From positions 310,001-374,000 of the forward strand of contig CAJNOI010000029.1 of assembly GCA_905250115.1 (NCBI GenBank): a stretch of 64,000 nt of DNA. The letters run 5' to 3'. The notes below the pieces were generated by a model. That model saw only the letters and a list, made by a program, of their open reading frames with translations, made no database searches and was not told the origin of the DNA. This DNA is from Adineta steineri. Lineage: Eukaryota; Rotifera; Eurotatoria; Adinetida; Adinetidae. This document shows positions 11,896-37,517 of the stretch, one piece after another (positions within the stretch are counted from its first letter, which is position 1; the number at the start of each line of letters is the position of its first letter). Position numbers and translations under genes: made by a program.

Positions 11896-13419
11896 ACGTA
11901 TAATACATACCGATGAAAGAAAAGAATTGGCTTTGCGTCGGAAATAGTTTGTATGACTTTTCTTTCGTTCTTTTTTTTCTTGCTGTCTCTTTCTCTATCT
12001 GTGTACTCAAATATACAGTTACAAGAAAAAAAAATAAAGAAAGACTCTCTATTACAACAATTACTAATTCTGATAATCTATGACAGGTATAGACTACAGT
12101 CATCAAGCATACCAAGACATAATCATATATCAATAAACAATAGACCCCCTAACAATATACACCGTTTTAGTCCTATCTAATAATAGATAGACAATGAAAA
12201 TAAAACAGACGAGAACGAACGAGTAGTTACGATCAATTTCTCAGAACAATTATCAAAAAGAAAGAAGAAAAAAAGAAAAGAAAAACGCTGATGTGAATGA
12301 ACGACAATCATTGATAGTTTAAATATTTGACTTAAGACCGTAATCGTAATCGAAATATTACATCATTGTATTTCATAATTATATTCGCTTGTCATGTACA
12401 ACTGAATACTTCATCATTCACTATGATGAAATAAGCAATAACATATCTAATCACCTTTATATGAAAAGAAAGTGCAAAATTTGGCCTATGAACTCTATTT
12501 AATATACACATAACCCTTTACGTTTAGCTGTTGTTTTTGTTATGATGAGAGAGAGAGAGAGGATGGCTGCATTTATAAAGGATTAGCTGTTCTTATTATA
12601 TGCATAGTAAAGTACACACATAGGACAGTACAGTAATATATGGATAAAATTCATTTCATTGCCTATTTACTGACACACAAGCTGCTGCCGTATTATGATC
12701 ATTACTTTCTTTTTTCTTCATCCTTTTCCTACTCATATATTGAATACAGAAAAAAATGAAGGTTTCACATGTGCACGCATATATATATGAGTAAATGTGA
12801 AGGCTAACAAAAAAAAATAATAAACGATTGAAAAAAGTTTGACATTTTTATGAAATCAGAGTCAAATAATGATGATTAAGGTCATTATATATGCACATTG
12901 TCAATTGTCTCATGAGCACACACACGTCTCTATCCAATTTATTATTGCTTCGTAAGAATTAACTGACTGCTGTTATATTAAAAAGAAGTTCTAGTGTAAT
13001 TGATATCCGACACAAACAAAAAACGAACAAGATTTTATATATTAGATTCTTGATTGATCATTTAGTTTTTATCATATTGTCATGTTTAGTCTTATACAAG
13101 TTTATAATTATGCTTTCTTTTTTTTTGTTGTTGTCACCATGATCTTTGTCATGCTGAGACTATTGTGATGGAGGCGGATAATCTAACAAGAAAATAAGAC
13201 AGTGACATATCAATAGGGAAGAAAAAAAATACTCTTATACCACCTGTTAGATTTGTCTATGATGATAGAGCTGTTGTCGATCAAATATAGACTAGGAAAA
13301 TATGCTACACATCAATGTTAATTTCATTATCACTATTGTCAGAATAGTTGTGATTATAAGTAGGTATTTGCAAATGACGCAGTTTCTATAACGAAGGAAA
13401 AACAAAAAAAAAAGAAGAA

Positions 13420-13501
13420 CGCTGTGAGTAGGATTTGAACCTACGCGTGAAGATCACATTAGATTTCAAGTCTAACGCCTTAACCGCTCGGCCATCACAG
13501 C
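13420..13501 (-). tRNA. tRNA-Ser (anticodon UGA)
   Basis: Read on the minus strand, the acceptor stem GCTGTGA pairs with TCACAGC. The A box TGGCCGAGCGG and B box GGTTCAAATCC are intact. The anticodon loop CTTGAAA sits between GTTAGA and TCTAAT and presents TGA. A long variable arm with a GTGA/TCAC stem marks a class II serine tRNA. There is no intron. Downstream on the minus strand a run of T residues (the A-rich stretch at 13396-13413 on the plus strand) supplies a polymerase III terminator. Confidence 0.97.
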
Positions 13502-14028
13502 TGTGCCCCAACGGCTATGTAATCATTAATAATTATTATTAATATTTAACAAATTAATTAAATTAAGACATTTTTGTTTATTAAATTTTCTATTTATTTA
13601 TTTATTCAATCATTATTTAATCACTTCAGACAAAAACAGCTTTGGTTTTCTTTTTTTTTTTTTATATAATTGTATTTCAAACAAAACAAGAAAAAAATGT
13701 GCAAGCAATCAGGCAAGAGAAAATCATTCTGTCAATAACAAAACATAAATTTTTAGGGAAAAATAAAATTTTGAAAAACACTGTTATTAATAATCACACA
13801 TATATTTATAAATTATTAAATATAGATTGAAATATTTCTACGACCTATCACGCACAGAAAATTGTACATTGTTTAATAAGAATAAAAAAGAAGAAGAAGA
13901 AGACGTAGTATTAATTAGACATAGGTCCTTATTCGGAAGACAAAACAAAGAAAAAATCGTGCAAATTGACAAGAAAAAGAAAAAAAATGAGCACCGTGTA
14001 GAAAAAAAACAACTAGAAAAAAAACAAA
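13502..14028. other. Spacer and 3' flank of the calcium channel gene
   Basis: This is A-rich low-complexity sequence with AAG runs. Open frames on both strands here are composition artefacts. The part next to 14029 is expected to be the channel 3' UTR. Confidence 0.5.
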
Positions 14029-26218
<12,190 letters not shown>

Positions 26219-28493
26219 TTTATCTTATCAAGATTTTATTGACAAAATGTTTCGGTATAGAAATTTGGAATGATAATCAAACGAGACTATTAAGAGAAGA
26301 AGAAGAAAATGAAAGTATCGATTTAGAAAGTTAATTGAGCAGAACATCAAAAAAGAAAAGAAGAAGAAGAAGAAGAAGAAGAAAAAAAAGAGAAACTTAC
26401 TGACTGACAAATTATAGAACATTCCTTTTTTCTTTGCTGTACTGGAAGAACATAATAGCTAATGAAGAGTTTAGAACAAATATCTAAATGAAAAAAATGT
26501 AACAACAAGAAAATTAGCTTGAGGAGATCAAGAATTCTTTAAAAAAAACAAATCATATTAAAGGGTCATACAAGGTCGCAGAAGCAAATATCATCAAAGA
26601 TTTTTTTGTTTGTCTACCATACATCCGGTTCCATATAAGGATACAAAATTGTCCTGGTACTACAATCAATGTCAATAAATGTTGATTGTGGTGCCACATA
26701 TAATCATATCGTTATATGTAATTAAAATGATAAGTTTAAAAAATTATCTTAGTCTTTTTCTTAAATTAAGTTGATATTTATTTGACGTTGTTTAAAAAGA
26801 ATAATTAACCAATAATATACCTTGTTGTTTTATGTACATTTATGTATATACCACATATAGATAGATAGATTTTTTTTTTCTTTCAGTATATAGCATCCAT
26901 CATTCGTCCTGATTGTCTGACAATATATCGTCAATGTAAAACATAAGCCGAACAAAAACAAACAAGATCCATTCAAGAAGAAAGAGAAAATAGTTTGAAA
27001 TTACATAAGATATTTTCAATATTTATCTTAATATAAATACTATCGATCACCTTCAAATAAAATAAAAAAAACTTTCCAACTCAACTTTTTGTTTCCCATC
27101 TGATAAAATCATATCGATATTTGCCATCGAAAAATTTATGAAAATAGCGTTGCAAAGATTGTTTACTGAATGTAGATCAATAGATTTGTTGTTATTAGTT
27201 CTAAAATATAGCCAAATAATGATCTTATGAATACAATGCATGGATAATAGTTTCGTAAAAATGAAGATGCTTAGTCTATGAAGTGTTGTTATCATTCATC
27301 GAAAGTAATCATTGCTTTCTGCTGTAAACAAAATGCTATTAATAAGCTATCGACAGTAATGTACAAAATGATAGCTTAATTATGTATGGAATCGTCTCAT
27401 ATATTTATTGATTTATTTAGAAAACATACAGTTAATATCAGGGGCGTACCGAGGGGGGGGTGGGGCGTAACGCGCTCCTAGTTCATGTAAATGAAATACG
27501 TTCAAAAGATTTCAGATTGTTTGATCTAGTAGTCGAAGTTAATTTGCTTAATTTTCTATTAAAAATAATTCATTTGTATAAAAACAGATATGATTTTATC
27601 GATTGAATTTAAAACAAGCAGATACTACACATTCGATGGTTTGATTGAGCTCATATTTCGAAGAATTCCTTTATTTTAATAATGTTGAAAAATACTAGAA
27701 GAGAAATATATGAGTATTTTTAATATTTATTAATCGCATTCTTTTCTTTTTCAATACCCCAATAAATAATCTTTCTTACAGTAAAAGATCATTTTACAGG
27801 TAGGAAAAAGAACAAACTGTTCTGCCATTGGACATTCAATGTTTTGTACGATGTTGTTTTTCTTACGACTTAAATGTGCATATTTTTGCTTGATTATTTA
27901 TTGAAAATGGGTCAATTTTTAGGGACTAAAAAAATAATATTCGTTTCATCATCAGACATGGTTTGTTTCTCACATGAAAATCATGATTTTTTTTCTATTT
28001 CCCTAGATGTATCATTAACGACAAAATGTAGGCATCTAATTAAGTTGTCGTATGAATTATTTCGTTAGAAAAAATGAAATGTATTTTTATGACTGGATCG
28101 AAATAGATGAATATGCATTAAAATACCTCGATTAACTTCTCGTGAGGTTTTTTGTTGTGAATGGAAATTTTCTTCTTTATTATTCATATTTCTAATGCAA
28201 ACAATATTGTTTTAATTCAAGCAACCTAAATAAAATATCAATAGAGCAGCTGTCACAATATAGGAGGTATACTGACATTATTGAATAGAGAAATAAGATT
28301 TTTTCGAAAACAACATTAATGATTAATAGTAAAATGCAAGTAAATAGAAATATAATTACAGCTATAAATCAAAGCTTCTAATGAGAGACGAAAAAATGAT
28401 TCTGTAGTACATTTGAAATCAGTAGAAAGCATTTTTTTAAAGGCATTATTAAAACTAAGAATTGTTTTACATGTTTCATTTTCAGATATAATA
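26219..28493. other. Divergent intergenic region between Cav1 and the hydrolase gene
   Basis: This is upstream sequence for both flanking genes. It contains a GAA microsatellite (about 26357-26382), a G-rich fragment starting CAGGGGCGTACCGAGG at 27439 that resembles one end of a foldback element, and otherwise AT-rich spacer. No gene is evident; the open frames at 27053-27295 and 27874-28068 have no recognisable features. Confidence 0.5.
26357..26382. repeat. GAA trinucleotide microsatellite
   Basis: About eight tandem AGA/GAA units lie in the upstream region of the Cav1 gene. Confidence 0.7.
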
Positions 28494-30013
28494 ATGCTTA
28501 ACGCAACTATTTGGAATGCGCGTGACACGATCTGTAATTTATATATCGAAGAACTAACTGATGAGCAATTAATTGATAATTATTATTGTCGTACATGTGG
28601 CCATCTCAAAGGTGATCATACACGTAAGTCAATACATTACATTGTCGATATATAAGTTCATACTTAATTTCTTTATAGATGCTCTCACTGACATTCAAAA
28701 ATTGAATACACGATTCCCGGAGATAGATAATATTGAAGAAGCAACGTTATCGATTAAATCGAAAATTGGTAATATTCAAATTGTTGTCTACCCACCCGTT
28801 AATACAAAGATCGAACAAGACTCTTCAGTAAATATATTCAACAAATTGATAAAACTTTGAAACTAGAAAAATTATTTTGCAGGAAGATTCTGGCGACAGT
28901 AGTTTCGTATCTAACTCTGATGATAATTTCACAACGTTAAGTAAACAACAAGCTTCAGTTATCATAGACAAGATCTGGACACAATTACAAGAAGAACAGC
29001 TCTCTACAAGACAATCTGAATTAGATGAAACGTGTTTGACTCTCAATAATCAAACAATACATTGGAATGAATGCATCTATAGTCAAACGAGACCACCAAC
29101 TGGTTATAGTTTATGGATATCAATGCACGGCGGTGGTTCTTGTCCTGCTCCTGTTAATGATGAACAGTTTCGTAATCAAATTAATCTGTATAATCCAAAT
29201 GAAGGTATTTGGGTAGTACCTCGAAGTCCTACTGATAGTTGGAATCAATGGCATCAAGAACATATTGATGTATTATTCGATCGAATTATCGAAAATTATA
29301 TTATGGTTAAGGAAATTAATCCTAATCGTGTCTATATCTTAGGTTATTCTGCAGGTGGTGATGGTGTTTATCAACTTGCTCCACGTATGGCAGATCGTTT
29401 TGCAGCTGCTGCTATGATGGCCGGACATCCGAATGATGCTTTACCTTATGGTTTACGTAATTTACCTTTTGCTATATTTGTTGGTGAAAATGACAGTAGC
29501 TATAATCGAAATAAAATGGCACAACAATGGTCTGAACAACTTGATACTTTACAAAAGTCGGATCCTGACGCATACCATCATTATGTGAATATATGTAGTA
29601 ATATGGGTCATTGGATGTGTGGTAAAGACGCTGAAGCACTTACATGGATGTCACAATGGACTCGTAATCCATGGCCAAAGAAAGTTGTTTGGGTTCAAGA
29701 TGATGTTACTCATCATCATTTTTATTGGATTTCTTTGCCTGATACTATCGAACCAAAGCAAGGTCAAAAAATTACAGCCGAAGTAAATGAACAAACTATT
29801 ACTATTTGTACTTTTGAAGGTATTCAACAACTAACTCTACGTCTCTCCGATGCTCTGCTTGATCTAGACCAATCAATCAATGTTTATCTCGATGGACATG
29901 GTATGATTTTTCAAGGTCGTGTCTCACGTACTGAACAAGCAATTAAAAATTCTTTCAGTATTCGTGCTGATCCAGCATGTGCTGCTACTGCTCTTCTTGA
30001 ACTTTCTTGGTAA
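28494..30013 (+). CDS. Alpha/beta hydrolase of bacterial type, with a short Cys/His N-terminal segment
   Basis: Exons 28494-28623, 28679-28827 and 28883-30013 join in frame to 469 residues. The start follows a TTTCAG acceptor. The N-terminal 95 residues include YYCRTCGHLKGDH, a possible metal-binding motif. The long third exon encodes the whole hydrolase. The oxyanion-hole motif is SMHGGGSCP, the nucleophile elbow is GYSAGGDGVYQ (Ser in G-x-S-x-G), a candidate acid is in GENDSSYN and the candidate catalytic His is in NMGHWMCGK. Such enzymes hydrolyse esters or related bonds; the substrate is unknown. Segments such as WNQWHQEHIDVLFDR and YQLAPRMADRFAAAAMMAGH recall proteins I remember from Planctomycetes and related bacteria. 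Horizontal transfer followed by gain of introns and 5' exons is therefore plausible but not shown. There is no signal peptide. Confidence 0.88.
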
Positions 30014-31382
30014 TCGTCTATTTCCTACATAAATTAAAGTTTTCTTTTTTTTAGCTTGTCTGTTTGTTTATTTTTGCTTTGTTTTTATATGCATATGTTG
30101 TTCAAAATAGAGTTTAAGAAAAGTGTGTAAATGGGACGAGAGAAAGAGAGCGAAACATAATAAATTCAGCCAATCAGAGACACAAAGAAAGAACGAAAAG
30201 ATACATAGAAAGGAAAAAAAATCAATAGCAATAACAATCAAAGCGATCGTAACGATGAACATGAAAAAAGGATAAGCCTGTTGAAAATGCGAAATATACA
30301 GGAGCGCGCATAGAACAGCACACACACACACACACACTGACGCGCCATAAAGTAAGGAAACAAAAGTACATTCTTAGTTAAAGAAAAACAAATAAGCCAA
30401 TAAACAAACAAACACACACACACAGATAGATTAATAATGATGGTCCAAAAATACACACATTTGGAAGCTCGCCATAGCGTGTCTTTCGCTCCTGATGTCT
30501 GATTTGTTCTATATATATTTTTTTTTTTCGATTAATAAACTACAAAATTTTTCTCAACTCATCCTCTTAATTTTCTCTTTTAAAACCTTTTTGATAGAGA
30601 AGAAACAAAAACAAAAAGAAGAAAAGAAAAGGACATACATACGATGAAAGAACACGCTCACAAATATATCACTCGGCCAAAGAAAAAAAACAAATATAAA
30701 GTACACAAACAAGACAGAAGAAATATGGGCTTGAAAATGTATTTATTTTTTATCATCGATAGAAAATACTATTTTGATACGGCTAATAATAAATTTGCCC
30801 AAAGATATTCGTGTTTTTTTTTTCAAATCAATGTCATATACAACAAGAGAAGCTTACTGCATCTTCTTGGTAAACAGAAATAAAGAAGGTAGTGCATCGC
30901 GCACATACACACAAACACACAAAGAAAAAACATGTTATCACATTAGGACCAATAACAACAACAACAAGACAAAGAAAAGAGGCGCACATACTACTTGTCA
31001 TAAAAAAAAGGAAACATAAACACACTTATTTATATATGTAGAGAGAGAGAGATAGAAAGGAAGAAAACGAAGCTTTAACAAGCAAAAGAAAAAAGAACAG
31101 TTTTGTTATGTATTTTTCATATATAAAAAAAAACGAGTAAAGGCAAATGTTTAATAAATAGCAACATAGATAATATATGAGCTTTGAGTTCACACGAAAA
31201 TTCGTAATCGTCGTCAAAAGAAGAAGAAAGAAAGAACAGAAAAAGTAGTCACAATCGTTTAATCAACAAGGAAATATACCATCAAACATATGACAGAATT
31301 ATATTCCATTCTCTCAATTGAATGCTCGAATAGATTTTTTATTCGATCAAAAAATGATAAAATAAAAGTTTTGTTTGATTTG
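30014..31382. other. Convergent intergenic region, A-rich
   Basis: This holds the 3' flanks of the hydrolase (+) and the disordered-protein gene (-). It is low-complexity A-rich sequence with AAG and CA runs, including a CA microsatellite at about 30319-30337. Open frames on both strands look like composition artefacts. Confidence 0.5.
30319..30337. repeat. CA microsatellite
   Basis: About nine tandem CA units follow GAACAG. Confidence 0.75.
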
Positions 31383-34300
31383 TTACTCAACCGTTAACAA
31401 TATTTCATCATCACCTAAAATAGAAAAATAAAATATTTACAAAGAATAGAAATAAGTTTAAGAGAATTAAGTCTGGCAGATTATGATTAAAACATTGCCT
31501 ATCAAGTGCAGTATGAATAGGTAAAAATGAAAAGAGTGAGTCTTAGATTTAGAATCGAGTTGAAATATTCTCAATCCGATTCACTCTCTCCAAGAGTCTC
31601 ACTATTTACTTCATACTTTCTTTGTCATTTAAAAGCAAGAATATATTAATATGTTTTTTATTTAGAAAGTTCTAGTGTGTTCTTTCAATTCGTTGTTCCT
31701 ATGATTGAACTAAATCCAATACTATTATACAAGTGACAAGATTATCTCCGTAAGGAATAAAGTTGAAAAAACCAACAATTTTTCATGCGAAGATATCGAC
31801 CAATGGTAACAAGATTATTATTATTACTATTATGAAATAATTGTTTACATCAATCATTTCAAAATTGTTATTCTTTCAAGAATTTTCTGACATGTTATTG
31901 ATACTACGAGTTTTTCATTATCGTAAGTAGATACAAAATACTTGAATATTAAGAGAAATCTTTTTGTGAGAAAGAATTTTTAACTTTCTTTTCTACTTAA
32001 TCGTATGCACTGTTAAGAAACCGAAAGTCTATAATGTTTGATTCGAGTAATTTCGTATTTTCTTCTATTTAATAAGTCTTGATATCTGTAGTTTCGAATT
32101 AAAGTTATATCTTTATTTCGAAAATATTACCTTGTTCATAGTGATCTATAGTATCTGTCCATTTCATTGCTAAATAAGCAGTTAATTGATCAAGATTAAA
32201 ATGATCTGTTTGTGCATTTCGTCTTTCTTGACTATAAACAAGTTGTAATGCATTCGACATAATATGTGATGATGATTGTTGTCTTGTTTGATGAAATAAT
32301 CTTGTAGATTTCTCATAATTATTATCTTGTTCTTCTTGTTCATCATCCGAACCATCTTGTTGAAATTTCGTATCAAGTATTAATGTTGGTGATGATATTG
32401 GTTGAAAATATGCTGGATGTGATGTTTGTGGTGGATAATAATATTGTTGTGGATAAATAGTTGGAATAGGCATTTGTTGTTCAAGATCATTAGATAATTT
32501 TTTAGTTTGTTGAAGATAAATTGGTCCTAATTGTGTTGGAATAGGTGTATAAACAAGTAATGGTTCTTGAATATGTTCCGATGTTGAAATTGTTTCATCA
32601 TCAAGAATTTTTTCATCTTGATCATTATCATTTGTTGCTGTATATGTTGTTGGTATTAGAATATATGGTTGTTGAGAATGCATATATTGTGTACGAAATA
32701 AATTCATATAAGCTAATTGTTGAGAATAATTAGCTAAACGTTGTTGATTATATTGTTGTAGAAGAACTGGATCAATATATGATGGTTGTGTGACTGGTGT
32801 TTGTGATGGATAATTTCGATGATTATGTGTACGAATATCTGGACCGGAATAAAAGAATGGTCCACGATTACCTCGTTGTTGTTGTTGTTGTGATTGATAA
32901 GAACGTCGAGATGAAGATGATTTAGAATTTATTAAGAAATCATTTGATTGTGTAGATGATAAAATTTCAGGCTCTTTTTCAGTTGATGGTGGAGGTGGTG
33001 GAGATGATAATGTTGGTGTTAAAGGTTTATCATCTATTATTGGATTATCAACATCAAAACCAAATGAAACATCATTTAATTCAACATCTACAGATTTATT
33101 TAGAAAAACTACTGGTGGTGGTTTTGATTGTCGTTTAAGTAATGATGATAATGATGACGATGATGATTGAGATGATAAACGAGGTGATCTTTGTTCAGTT
33201 GAATTATTTGATATGGATGATGTAGGTGGCACAGGCAGCGCTGGCGGTTGTGATGGTGGTGGTGATTGTAGTACTGATGTTTGAGATACTGTTTGTGAAG
33301 GTGAATCAATCTTTTCTTCTTTTGTTGCTGTATTAACATATGGTTGTGTATTTAAAGGGCCATTACGTATGGTTGAACGTACATTTTCATTTTGTATTGA
33401 AGACGATTGTTGAAAACGACGTTTATCATTATTATTGTTATTATTATTATGCGAAGAAGAAGAAGATAATGGAAAATGTGATGTCCGTGATGATGATGAT
33501 GGATTTGAATCTTGACGACGTTCTTTTGTTAAACGACGACGATGTGTTACAGTTACAAATGGTTCTGAAATAATTTCACTGTTCGAATTATTTAATGTTG
33601 TCGATGATAATGAAAATGAATCATTATCATCATTAACTGGAGATGTACTACGAATTGGTTCAAACCATTCTGGTAATGTTATTTCGCCATTCTATTAATA
33701 GTTAAAAAAACAAAAATTCAATTTTTTTTAATTTATAAATAGTTTTACAAAAATAGATATACTATAGAAGTCAAAAAAAAGTATTCCCAATGGTTTCACG
33801 TGAATTAATTATTTTATATAAAAGATCAAACAGACTGTAATCATTATTTAACTTTATTCAGTAAAGAGGAAGCAAAAAAAAAGAATATCTAATATTTTTA
33901 AACGTATTTTTCTAGAAGTTTGAAAAGTCTATCAAAATTAGTATCAAGATCAGATATATATATATATATAACTAAAGAACATGTATATGTATATATATGT
34001 CCTTAAAAAAGACTCTGATAAAATCAATTTGACTTGATATGTGATATAGATAAGAAAAGAGATATTTAAGATGAAACTTACAGTCGTATTAGAATTATTG
34101 GTCGAATTAATGTCATTTGTAATTGAATGAGATTCATCATCATTTGAAAGACTAGTATTAGTCGTATTCTGTTCATTATATTTATTATCAAGGGAATGTG
34201 TTGTTGTTGATGTTACTGTTGCTGTTGATGTTGTTTCATCATCTTCATCAATAAAACCAATTGATTGTGTATCTTCATCAATCGGTGATGTTTTATTTTC

Positions 34301-37300
34301 ATTATTATTATTAATTGATGATTCTTGAAGAATTTTAATTGGTTTACGAGATTTTCTTCGAGTTGATGTTGTAGTAGTATTATTACTATTTGTATCTGTT
34401 AAACGTAAGGGAGCTGTTGTATTATGTCGTTGTTGTTGTTTTGATGATGAATTTCCATCGATAAACATGACAAGTTCATCAACGTCACGATCACCACGAT
34501 GACCTGGAATTAATTCTGTTCGAATAATTTCTTGTTGTTGTAACTAAAAAGTAAAATTAAACAATTCAATATTTTTTGATTTTGTTGTTGTTTTAAAATT
34601 TATACTTGTTTTCGTTTTTTACTTGGTCGAGTTGTTGATTTACGTTCAGAATTGGAATGATTCGTATTATATTGTTCATGACGTTCAGAATTTCTATTGA
34701 AAAAAACAACAACGAAGTTTTATATATTTAATTTAATAAAATCTAATTTTACCGATTTTGATGACTAGATGATGATAAATTATTTTGTTGAGACCTTTGC
34801 GTAGTATAGGAAAGGATATCGTTATTTGAATTATTATTGCCGTTTGGATCTATGATATAAATTTTAAAAAAAAATAAACAATTAATAAAAATTATTTATT
34901 TATAAAAAAAAAAGAAAACGAAAAACAAATTTTTGTTTTTTCTTTTTATTCTTACCACCGTTTGGCGTATAATTGAAAGTATCGGATCGTTTATAATATA
35001 AGAACATTATTAGCGGCCGAGGCCGTATACTATATAGATCTGGCATATCCACCTGAATACTGAACGTAGCATGATGGGTTTTAAATATGTATTTATATAT
35101 ATATATATATATACAAAGTTTTTTTTTTATCGTAAGTTGGACTGGATGGATGATGATGACGTTATAGAGGAGTGATAATTATATTGAAAAATGAGATAAG
35201 AAAGTAAAAAAAAAAGAAGAGGACTACTACTCGGTTGGTCGTTGTCGACGAAAAGAGGAAGAAAGGAAAGATGATGTGGTAGGATGAATATTATAGCGTA
35301 CTTGTGCAATATAGTATTTCTCGCTTCGTTCGTTCGTTCTTTTTTTCTTCTTCTTCTTCGTTTCTTTTCTCTTTCTCGTATCTTTTACGTCGATTTCGAT
35401 GATATAAAAACAAGAGCATGACTCAGATATCTATACACACTCTCCTATCGTCCAGTTATTTCAAAATCGTCAGAAATTACTCTCTTTGCAATATATGATT
35501 TATATACAAAGAGTAAAAGAATAGAAATAAATTGACATCTCATATTTCGACCAACAAAAAAAAAAAACAAGAAGAAAAATCAACTAATACGAACCATCAT
35601 TAGAAGATAATTTAAAACGAGGTACTTGACTAGCAACTAAACGATGATCATCATTTGAATTCGATTGAACTAATTCATAACTATCTTGTGTAGCTAAATT
35701 ATTCAATACATATTTTAAGACGAAGTATTCTTTCAATTAACTTACGTAAAGATGATATACGATCATGTTGATTTGGTCGATTATCACTTATTGTATTTAA
35801 CTATAAAGAAGGAGGAGGAAAAAAGTAGAACATGAAATAAAATAGAGATTATATTTACCACTACTGTAGGTGTATCATCATTATTGAAGAATTTCGTTTT
35901 TGAAGGTAGAGAAGATTTTGTATTTGATGATGAATTGACTTTGTGAGATTGATGATGATGATGATGATGATGTTCATCATCACTATCTGAACCTGAACCT
36001 GTTCGAGTACTTCCACTATTTTCTGATGATGATTTTGTTGCTATAGATGAACCATGTGAGTCAAAATCATTATTAGTTATTAATTTACTATGTTCATGTG
36101 ATAAAGTTTGTTTTATTGTTGAATCATTTTTCTTAGTTGATGAATTTGAAAATGGAATTATTGGTGATGATGATGATGATCGAGAATCTTTTCTATTATC
36201 ATCATCGTCATCACCATCTTTAAAAAAATAACCAAATGTTGCTTCTTCATGAGATTTATTTTCCATTGATTTTTTATGATTCTTTATCATATTACTTTGT
36301 GTTGTAGTATTCTGTTGATTCGATTCATTAATATCATTGGATTGTGAAAGAGAAGATCGACTATTGATACTACTGTGTTTAGTAGTCGGTAATGAAACTC
36401 TCGTCTAACAAAAAAAGAAAGCTGTATAGTATGAAAGAAAAGAAAAGAAAAGAAAAGATGAGATACATCATTGTTATTCGCCGTTCTGTGCCTTAGTAAC
36501 ACACAACCTGCTGTCATACACACACACACACACCTATCAGCGCATCTATACCAAAAAGAAAGGCACATAACAACAGTAGACCAGTCGTTTTTTCCTTTTC
36601 TCTAATCATATGATATATGTATTAAGCTTATATATATATATTTGATTCAATATATTGATAAAGAAAAGCATTAGTTTACTTTTTTATAATCTTCAACGGT
36701 AATATCAATTGCTGGTTTTAAATTCAATTGAACAAAAGAATCAACAGGAGTACGAGTTCGACAATTATTCGATATCATATCATGTGTATTATTATTTGTT
36801 ATTGGTTGAAGTCGTCGTGTTTTTGTATTTAATTCATCATTATTCTTTCTAAAAAGATATTTTTTCGTTAAAAGATAAAAATAAATAATTCATTTCAAAA
36901 CGAACTTTAAAGATAACGAATGTTTTGATGATATATTATGTTGTTCATCACATGCAAGATTATTAGCGGTTGTTCGTTCAATATGTTGTTTTTGTTGAAG
37001 AAGTGCTAATGATGTTATACGATTATTTGTTGTTTTATTATCATTATCATCAGTACGAATTATTGTTGATTGTTTTGACATAACAGTATTTGAATGATTT
37101 GATTTTTCGTCGTTAGAAAATTTATGTTGATAAATATGTTCAAATTCGTTTTCGTCGAGTTCTTGTAATTGACGAATATATTCTTTTGCTGATTCAAGCT
37201 GTAGATATTCGTCATTAAATATTTAGAAATCCTATCTAGAAAAAACGAAAAAAGCTACTCGGATATTACTCACTCGAGAACCATTCCATTCTGATGGTAA

Positions 37301-37517
37301 ACTATCGTAGAGATGAAGGAAATGTTCTGTTTGTTCTGTACGTAATAATTTAGCTAATTCAAGACAATGTTGAGTAAAAAATGTATCTTCATCTTCTTCA
37401 TCATTTAAATTCATTTCATTTTCTATATGTAGAGGCTGACAACGGTTATATATGTCGCGTACAATCGTAGTTTATGTTTATGTATGTCTAAAGAAACATA
37501 CTATCACCATCTGCCAT
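31383..37517 (-). CDS. Large Ser/Asn/Gln-rich disordered protein, not recognised
   Basis: The gene starts with a 10-nt first exon (37517-37508) spliced to an exon beginning ENEMNLNDEEDEDTFF. It ends with a small exon (31414-31383) reading GDDEILLTVE and a stop. The largest exons are 33691-32131 and 34543-34082; about ten shorter ones lie between 34600 and 37420. The only ordered-looking parts are near the N-terminus (FFTQHCLELAKLLRTEQTEH and the following AKEYIRQLQELDENEFEHIY), RGDRDVDELVMFIDG and PFVTVTHRRRLTKERRQ. The rest is runs of Ser, Asn, Gln, Asp and Thr, a His run near 35950 and Pro/Tyr/Gln-rich text near the C-terminus. The composition suggests a nuclear or RNA-associated scaffold, but I cannot assign a family. 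Exon joins in the middle were only partly checked. Confidence 0.75.

Larger units (their letters stand above)
11170..13419. other. Upstream region of the heat shock gene and spacer
   Basis: No gene is evident. The region holds TA-rich microsatellites (about 11721-11769 and 11864-11895), a short GA run near 12546-12561 and a GC-rich inverted repeat near 11511-11571 that is conspicuous against the AT-rich background. The part next to 11169 should contain the heat shock promoter, but I could not identify a clean heat shock element. Confidence 0.5.

Noticed and set aside
11669-12180. Open frames in the spacer beyond the heat shock gene
   Set aside because: They consist of TA, CT and AAG low-complexity sequence, with no start context, splice signals or family features.
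26663-26691. Short hairpin ACAATCAA...TTGATTGT
   Set aside because: An eight-base stem in AT-rich spacer is expected by chance in a window this size; there is no RNA gene signature.
33109-33573. Overlapping open frames rich in His, Asp or Tyr
   Set aside because: They are other-frame readings of Ser/Asn/Gln codon runs in the disordered-protein gene.
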